Part shown: piece after piece, positions 58,724 to 64,000 of the stretch
Numbering within the stretch: position 1 is the stretch's first letter
How the letters are laid out: the number at the start of each line of letters is the position of its first letter
Source: Prochloron sp965198675
GTDB taxonomy: Bacteria > Cyanobacteriota > Cyanobacteriia > Cyanobacteriales > Prochloraceae
Assembly (NCBI GenBank): GCA_965198675.1
Contig: OZ240666.1
Coordinates: forward strand, 1,984,001-2,048,000
Length of the DNA stretch: 64,000 nt
Reading direction: 5' to 3'
Made by a program: the position numbers and the translations under genes
Notes under the pieces: generated by a model
Told to the model about the DNA's origin: nothing
What the model saw: only the letters and a program-made list of their open reading frames with translations
The model's database searches: none

Positions 58724-59367
58724 CAAACTTGGATGAATCATAATGTCTCCATTCAAATCATTCGGGAAGCAATTGCCCTCAAAGCCTCTATCGCTATTGA
58801 AGACCTAACAGGCATCAGAGAGAGAATCAATACACAGGCCAGGAGAAAAACCGAGAGGCGGCGTTTCAATTCATGGGCTTTCTATCAGCTCAGACTGTTC
58901 CTGGAATACAAGAGCATCCGGGAAGGGGTAAGACTGTTAATCATTCCTCCGGCCTACACGAGTCAAACTTGCCATAAATGCCTCTCTATCCATCCGGTAC
59001 AAGGCAAGTCTTATAGAAGCGGCAAGAGGTTTAAATGCGGTAGGTGCCCCAACCAGTGTGACGCTGATTTGAATGGGGCACAAATGATTCGGTTATGGGG
59101 CTGTGCAGTAAACCAGCCTAGAGGCTCGGTTGGATTGGCTTGCTCAATTCTGCCAGGGCTACCAAAAGCCCACACTGTAGCGCAGAGCTATGTGTGGGTA
59201 GTTTACCAGATTCCATTATGTTATACCCCTCGGGCAGGGGAGACCAGGAGATAGGTGGACAAGGTGGAAAAAATATAGAATGCAGCTCTAATCCATTAAA
59301 ATTGGTATAGGACTCTACGCGGTTGCTTAAGCAATCGCGACAAATTCAAAGGAGGAGTAACCACAAA

Positions 59368-60147
59368 ATGCTGGCATACATCCTGGCGATCGCAGTAGGT
59401 TTTGGTAGCTTTGCTGTTTATATGGCAGCTTTCTTTTTTCCAGAAGTTCACCGCAAGGAGGATTTTCTCTGGAGTGGAGTAGGATTGTTTTACGCCCTGG
59501 TACTCTGGGTATGCGCGTCCAGAATTACTGGCGGCGTTTTGTTGGGTCAATTGGCTGGAGTATCTCTCTTGGGTTGGTTTGGTTGGGAAACTCTCTCATT
59601 AAGACGAGCCATCGCTCAACCCGAAGATAGAACTGCTTTAGAAGGCTCCCTCAGATCCGCTTTGCAAGAGCTATTTTCCCAAATTCTCGCTCCCCTGCAA
59701 AGGAAATCCCAACCCAAGGTACTCCAGACGGCAACAATAGTTACGGAAAGTGAAGAGATCGCTGAACCTACTTCTGTAGAAGCAACTTTAGAAGCTGCTT
59801 CGAGGGAAGTAGCAGTTGTGGAAACCTCGGAACTGGAAGGGGAAATAACTCCCACACCGGAAACAGCTTCAACAGCAGAACTGGAAGGGGAACCAACCCC
59901 TACACCGGAAACAGCTTCAACAGCAGAATTGGAAGGGGAACCAACCCCTACACCGGAAACAGCTTCAACAGCAGAATTGGAAGTGGAAGTAACTCCCACA
60001 CAGGAAATAGCTTCAACAGCAGAATTGGAAGTGGAAGTAACTTCTACAGAAGAGGAAATTGGTAGCTCTGAAGTAGTACCTACTACGAAAATTGCTGAAA
60101 TGGCAGAACCGGATGAAACTGAATCGGAACAGGATAAGATAACTTGA
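59368..60147 (+). CDS. ycf66: Ycf66 family protein
   Basis: 259 residues from ATG 59368 with site GGAGGAGTAACC. The frame opens further up, but those codons are not conserved. The N-terminal half is the Ycf66 membrane domain: YILAIAVGFGSFAVYMAAFF, LFYALVLWVCASRITGGVLL and GQLAGVSLLGWFGWETLSLR. The C-terminal half is a low-complexity acidic tail with a 48-bp tandem unit (ELEGEPTPTPETASTA, about four copies). The family is limited to cyanobacteria and plastids. Function is unknown. It is 32 bases upstream of ileS. Confidence 0.92.
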   Translation: MLAYILAIAVGFGSFAVYMAAFFFPEVHRKEDFLWSGVGLFYALVLWVCASRITGGVLLGQLAGVSLLGWFGWETLSLRRAIAQPEDRTALEGSLRSALQELFSQILAPLQRKSQPKVLQTATIVTESEEIAEPTSVEATLEAASREVAVVETSELEGEITPTPETASTAELEGEPTPTPETASTAELEGEPTPTPETASTAELEVEVTPTQEIASTAELEVEVTSTEEEIGSSEVVPTTKIAEMAEPDETESEQDKIT

Positions 60148-60179
60148 TACTATTAAACTTCATTCAGTAGTAGCAGACT

Positions 60180-63059
60180 GTGACAGCACCAAAAAGCTAT
60201 AAAGATACCGTTAATCTGCCCCAAACTAAATTTAGCATGCGGGCAAACTCCGTCAAGCGGGAACCAGAACTACAGCAGTTTTGGACGGAAAATCAGATTT
60301 ACCAAAGACTGTCCCAGGATAATGAGGGGGAGATTTTTGTCCTGCACGACGGACCTCCCTATGCTAATGGCTCCCTGCATATGGGTCACGCTTTGAATAA
60401 AATTCTCAAGGATATTATCAACAAGTATAAACTGCTGCGAGGGTATAGGGTTCGCTATGTTCCTGGTTGGGACTGTCACGGTTTGCCAATCGAACTGAAG
60501 GTGCTGCAAAAGATGAAGTCCAAGGAACGGCAAAACCTTTCTCCTTTGCAATTAAGAGCAAAAGCTGCGTCCTTCGCCCTGGAAACCATGGAACAGCAAC
60601 GGGAGGGTTTTAAACGCTATGGTGTCTGGGGGGATTGGGATAATCCCTATCTAACTTTAACTCCAGAATATGAAGCGGCTCAGATTGCTGTCTTTGGGAA
60701 AATGGCACTCAAGGGCTATATCTATCGCGGTTTGAAACCTGTTCACTGGAGTCCAAGTTCCCGGACTGCTCTGGCGGAGGCTGAGTTAGAATATCCGGAA
60801 GGTCATACTTCCCCCAGTATCTATGTTGCTTTCGGGCTGAGGAAATTAGGGGCAGGTGCTCGGGAGATTTTAGCGCCTTTTGGACCTAATTTAGCGGTGG
60901 CAATTTGGACCACGACTCCTTGGACGATTCCTGGTAATTTAGGGGTAGCAGTGAATCCGGATTTAACCTATGCTGTGGTGGAGTTGGATTCAGAAATTAG
61001 TAAATATCGCTATTTGATTGTGGCTGAGGATTTGGTGGAACGGTTAGGAAAAACTTTCAGCACTAACCTGACTAAGTTAGCCACGATTCGGGGTCAAGAT
61101 TTGGAACATTGTACCTATGGTCATCCTCTTTTTGACAGGGAAAGTGAGGTTCTGATTGGGGGGGATTACGTGACTACAGAGTCGGGGACCGGTTTGGTCC
61201 ATACCGCTCCAGGTCACGGTCAGGACGATTATATTGTAGGGTCTAGGTACGGTTTGCCTATTCTTTCTCCTGTGGATGATAAGGGCAATTTTACCGCTGA
61301 GGCGGGGGAATTTGCGGGTTTAAATGTGCTCAAGGAGGGTAATGAAGCAATTATTGCTGCTTTGTCCAGGGCAGGTTCCTTGCTCAAGATTGAACCTTAT
61401 GTTCATAAATATCCCTATGACTGGCGGACAAAAAAGCCGACGATTTTCCGGGCGACGGAACAGTGGTTTGCTTCCGTCAAGGGATTTAGGGAAGCAGCTC
61501 TGGAGGCGATCGCCCAGGTGAAATGGATTCCCGCTGCTGGAGAAAACCGGATCTTGGCAATGGTGGCGGATCGCTCTGATTGGTGTATCTCCCGTCAGCG
61601 CAGTTGGGGGTTGCCCATTCCGGTATTCTACGATACAGAAAGTAATGAACCATTGCTAACAACTGAAACAATTGAGTATGTAAAAGAAATTATAGTTAAC
61701 AAAGGTTCTGATGCGTGGTGGGAGCTGTCAGTAGAAGAATTGTTACCAGAACAATATCGCCATAATGGACGACAGTACCGCAAAGGTATGGATACCATGG
61801 ATGTATGGTTTGATTCCGGATCCTCCTGGGCCTCTGTGGCGAACCAGCCCGATGAGTTAAAATATCCGGTGGATATGTACTTGGAAGGATCGGATCAGCA
61901 TCGAGGTTGGTTCCAGTCTAGTTTGCTTACCAGTGTGGCTACTAATGGTATTGCTCCCTATAAGACAGTCTTGACTCACGGTTTTGTGCTGGATGAAAAA
62001 GGGAAAAAGATGAGTAAGTCTCTGGGGAATGTGGTAGATCCAGCAGTTATTATTCAAGGGGGGAAGAATCAGAAGAAGCAGCCACCCTATGGAGCGGATG
62101 TTTTGCGGTTGTGGGTGTCTTCGGTAGATTACTCCAATGACGTGCCTATGGGGCAGAATATCCTCAAGCAAATGGGGGATGTATATCGGAAGATTCGCAA
62201 TACAGCGCGATTTTTGTTGGGGAATTTAGAGGATTTTGACCCAACACAAGATGGTATCCCCTATGAAGATTTACCCGAGTTGGATAAATATATGCTCCAC
62301 CGTTGCACTGAAGTATTTGCAGAGGTGACAGAAGCGTTTGAAAGTTTCCAATTTTTCCGTTTCTTCCAGACAGTACAGAATTTCTGCGTGGTAGACTTGT
62401 CCAATTTCTATTTGGATATTGCTAAAGACAGGCTTTATATTTCCCATCCTCACACAGAGCGACGGCGCAGTTGTCAGACGATATTGGCTATTATTTTGGA
62501 AAATTTAGCGCGGGTAATAGCTCCCGTTCTCTGTCATATGGCGGAGGATATTTGGCAATTTATTCCCTACGAAACTGGTTATAAGTCAGTTTTTGAGTCG
62601 GGTTGGGTGCAAATACAGTCGGAGTGGGAAAAACCTGAATTAGCAGCTTCTTGGACAAAATTACGAGCTATCCGCACGGAAATGAATAAGGTGATGGAAC
62701 GGGGAAGGAATGATAAAGCCATCGGTTCCTCCTTGGATAGTAAAGTGTTACTCTATGTACCAGATCTAGAATTGCGTCAGTGGTTAGCATCTTTCAATTC
62801 TGCTGATACTTTAACCGGGAATGGGGTGGATGAATTGCGCTATTTCTTCTTAGCATCTGAGGTGAAATTGTTGACAGACGGGGAACCCCTTGAAAAGGTA
62901 GATTATAAGAGTGAGTCGGAAATAGTTTCTGTGGGAGTAGTGAAAGCAGAAGGGAAAAAGTGCGATCGCTGTTGGAATTATTCCCTTTCCGTAGGCAGTT
63001 TTGCCTCCGATCCCACTATTTGCTCCCGCTGCAATGCTGCATTATTCAGTGACCAGTGA
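60180..63059 (+). CDS. ileS: Isoleucyl-tRNA synthetase
   Basis: 959 residues, starting at GTG 60180. The HIGH motif is HMGHALNK in YANGSLHMGHALNK, GWDCHGLPIELKV follows, the editing domain is WTTTPWTIPGN, and KMSKSLGNVVDP is the second catalytic loop. The C-terminal zinc ribbon has CDRCW and CSRC. The last residues FSDQ and the TGA are encoded by a GTGACCA unit, so the native end may have been changed. It makes Ile-tRNA. It follows ycf66 and probably shares its transcript. Confidence 0.97.
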   Translation: MTAPKSYKDTVNLPQTKFSMRANSVKREPELQQFWTENQIYQRLSQDNEGEIFVLHDGPPYANGSLHMGHALNKILKDIINKYKLLRGYRVRYVPGWDCHGLPIELKVLQKMKSKERQNLSPLQLRAKAASFALETMEQQREGFKRYGVWGDWDNPYLTLTPEYEAAQIAVFGKMALKGYIYRGLKPVHWSPSSRTALAEAELEYPEGHTSPSIYVAFGLRKLGAGAREILAPFGPNLAVAIWTTTPWTIPGNLGVAVNPDLTYAVVELDSEISKYRYLIVAEDLVERLGKTFSTNLTKLATIRGQDLEHCTYGHPLFDRESEVLIGGDYVTTESGTGLVHTAPGHGQDDYIVGSRYGLPILSPVDDKGNFTAEAGEFAGLNVLKEGNEAIIAALSRAGSLLKIEPYVHKYPYDWRTKKPTIFRATEQWFASVKGFREAALEAIAQVKWIPAAGENRILAMVADRSDWCISRQRSWGLPIPVFYDTESNEPLLTTETIEYVKEIIVNKGSDAWWELSVEELLPEQYRHNGRQYRKGMDTMDVWFDSGSSWASVANQPDELKYPVDMYLEGSDQHRGWFQSSLLTSVATNGIAPYKTVLTHGFVLDEKGKKMSKSLGNVVDPAVIIQGGKNQKKQPPYGADVLRLWVSSVDYSNDVPMGQNILKQMGDVYRKIRNTARFLLGNLEDFDPTQDGIPYEDLPELDKYMLHRCTEVFAEVTEAFESFQFFRFFQTVQNFCVVDLSNFYLDIAKDRLYISHPHTERRRSCQTILAIILENLARVIAPVLCHMAEDIWQFIPYETGYKSVFESGWVQIQSEWEKPELAASWTKLRAIRTEMNKVMERGRNDKAIGSSLDSKVLLYVPDLELRQWLASFNSADTLTGNGVDELRYFFLASEVKLLTDGEPLEKVDYKSESEIVSVGVVKAEGKKCDRCWNYSLSVGSFASDPTICSRCNAALFSDQ

Positions 63060-63065
63060 CCAGTC

Positions 63066-63086
63066 GTAGGGTGGGCATTGCCCACC
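63066..63086. repeat. GTGGGCATTGCCCAC palindrome, copy 2
   Basis: Exactly the 21-bp block found at 28837-28857, six bases after the ileS stop. Convergent Uma2 gene ends 12 bases further on. It may act as a bidirectional stop. Confidence 0.85.
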
Positions 63087-63097
63087 GCACCTTATTA

Positions 63098-63898
63098 TCA
63101 GACTGAAGCTATCTCCCTCACGGAGTCTACAGATAACCCCAAAGCTGCTGCAACTTGCTTGTCAGTTAAACCCATTTCTAATAAACGGATAACTGATGTT
63201 TGCTGTTGGGAAGCTAAAACATCTCGTTGCTGTTGGATTAGATACTTTTCTCGTTCTGCTTGTTCAGCTCGTTGACTTTCTCGTTCAGCTCGTTGACTTT
63301 CAAGTTCAGCTCGTTGACTTTCTCGATTTGCTTTCCCTATTATGTCCACATAAGTCCCAAAGACTTCTCCATCGGGACCATATAATTGGAGTGTACCGTC
63401 TGATACTTGAAAGCGAACCTTTAAACGGGGACTTATCCACCCCTGCATTTCCGAAATAGACTGTAAAGCGTCGAACCTGCGTAACCAACCCTTCAATGAA
63501 CCTCTATCTGGATCGAAGATATAGTATTCTTCTACTCCGTGATGTTCGTAGAATTCAAGTTTTTTACCTTCTAGCTCCTTTCTGGTATTACTGATAGAAG
63601 CAATTTCAAAGACTACCTGGGGTGGAATGTTTTCCTCTTCCCATTGTTTGTAGGAACGGCGATCGCCTTTTGGTCTCCCAAATACTACCATGACGTCAGG
63701 AGCTTGTTTTATCCCAGGTTCCCCTTCTACGGGATACCAAAACAAGTCCCCAGCCACAAAAACATTGGGGTTATCGGCAAAGAGAGCATCTGTTCCCCCT
63801 TGTATAGTGGTAATATAACGAAATTGGAGCGTATTATCAGCCAAGGGTTTTCCATCCGATTCAGGGTAGATAATTTTTGGAGCTGTCGAAATGGTCAT
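63098..63898 (-). CDS. Uma2-family (DUF820) restriction endonuclease-fold protein
   Basis: 266 residues. PDVMVVFGRPKGDRRSYKQW and EENIPPQVVFEIASISNTRK hold the acidic pair, and KKLEFYEHHGVEEYYIFDPD the Lys region, of the PD-(D/E)XK Uma2 fold. Cyanobacteria often have dozens of these, mostly of unknown role. The C-terminal part from about 200 has a repeat-coded coiled coil (SQRAELESQRAERESQRAEQ) and a HTH-like end (RLLEMGLTDKQVAAALGLS). Start ATG at 63898. A CGCGCAAAG repeat block lies upstream (63942-63969). Confidence 0.9.
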   Translation of the reverse strand: MTISTAPKIIYPESDGKPLADNTLQFRYITTIQGGTDALFADNPNVFVAGDLFWYPVEGEPGIKQAPDVMVVFGRPKGDRRSYKQWEEENIPPQVVFEIASISNTRKELEGKKLEFYEHHGVEEYYIFDPDRGSLKGWLRRFDALQSISEMQGWISPRLKVRFQVSDGTLQLYGPDGEVFGTYVDIIGKANRESQRAELESQRAERESQRAEQAEREKYLIQQQRDVLASQQQTSVIRLLEMGLTDKQVAAALGLSVDSVREIASV

Positions 63899-64000
63899 AG
63901 CTCAACCTTGATTTTGGGTCATTGTTTATTATAACATTGTATCGCGCAAAGCCGCTGCCGGCGCAAAGTTTTATCCAAAAAGCATTATGGAATCTGTAGC

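Larger units (their letters stand above)
57839..59254 (+). pseudogene. tnpB: IS200/IS605 tnpB interrupted by two small repeats
   Basis: Three successive frames form one protein of about 430 residues. Part 1 (57839-58138) is the N-terminal domain (EQILTLCVGLDTTDDQYRAL). Part 2 continues SFDCDSRTFRIIEKGY and holds RuvC-I VIGVDFGRRDIAV. Part 3 has RuvC-II SIAIEDLTGIRERI, the zinc ribbon CHKC...CGRC and RuvC-III CDADLNGAQM. All catalytic acids are present. Frame 1 to 2 is broken by a C/G-run hairpin (58139-58180), frame 2 to 3 by a 102-bp element plus duplicated CAAAC (58622-58728). Removing each restores the frame. No TnpA is seen. The unit was intact before the repeats arrived. Confidence 0.92.

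Overview
The window is chromosomal DNA from a cyanobacterium, most likely a filamentous one. The evidence is psaF-psaJ of photosystem I, a Ycf66 protein, the cyanobacterial DUF3038-DUF4335 pair, a BicA-type SulP transporter beside a cyanobacterial-order Mrp operon, a dnaE gene ending in the N-terminal half of the cyanobacterial split intein, and very frequent GCGATCGC (HIP1-type) octamers. I cannot name the genus from sequence alone.

Layout. 1-4.9 kb: end of a histidine-kinase-like gene, small remnants (GIY-YIG, TnpB), truB, tsaD, psaF-psaJ and a decayed UPF0175-DUF3368 toxin-antitoxin pair. 5.6-9.3 kb: an alpha-oxoamine synthase, a GNAT-like acyltransferase and an extended SDR, which together could make a sphingoid- or capnine-like lipid base (inference). 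9.3-12.1 kb: a STAND NTPase and an IS element with a frameshifted transposase. 12.3-14.3 kb: four consecutive small secreted proteins, the first with curlin-like repeats. 14.6-18.7 kb: HicB-like antitoxin, tsaB and dnaE-N with split intein. 18.9-24 kb: two coiled-coil paralogues, a purU remnant, and an LRR-Roc-COR GTPase with an altered P-loop. 24.3-30.8 kb: an acetoacetate-decarboxylase-family gene, a 1.3 kb tandem amplification of the acs leader, acs, a broken sulfotransferase, an oligopeptide-type permease and apt. 31-36.6 kb: conserved cyanobacterial genes, an EndoU nuclease, a coiled-coil pair, a DnaJ protein and a uracil-phosphoribosyltransferase-like gene broken by a small hairpin. 36.9-47.6 kb: tRNA-Gly, ppsA, aspC, ssb, a fused mannose-1-phosphate guanylyltransferase, cobK, DUF2470 and two M50 proteases. 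47.9-57.4 kb: a DUF262/HNH protein, then bicA, a Na+/H+ antiporter and mrpCDEFGAB, forming a sodium/bicarbonate block. 57.5-64 kb: a glycosyltransferase remnant, a tnpB broken by two different small repeats, ycf66, ileS and a Uma2 nuclease.

The dominant theme is small repeats that invade genes. At least five families occur: 7-bp arrays (GTGACCA/GTTACCA/GTTAGCA) that end at or supply the stop codons of tsaB, dnaE, acs, ileS and the DnaJ-domain gene; a 26-bp GC-armed hairpin with a GATT loop; a 102-bp element with apparent 5-bp target duplications; a C-run/G-run hairpin; and a GTGGGCATTGCCCAC palindrome. Several can be read as insertions because the host gene is restored when they are removed.

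The best candidates for something undescribed are the four-gene secreted cluster (12.3-14.3 kb), the putative lipid-base cluster (5.6-9.3 kb), the acs leader amplification (25.1-26.3 kb), and the 26-bp and 102-bp mobile repeats.
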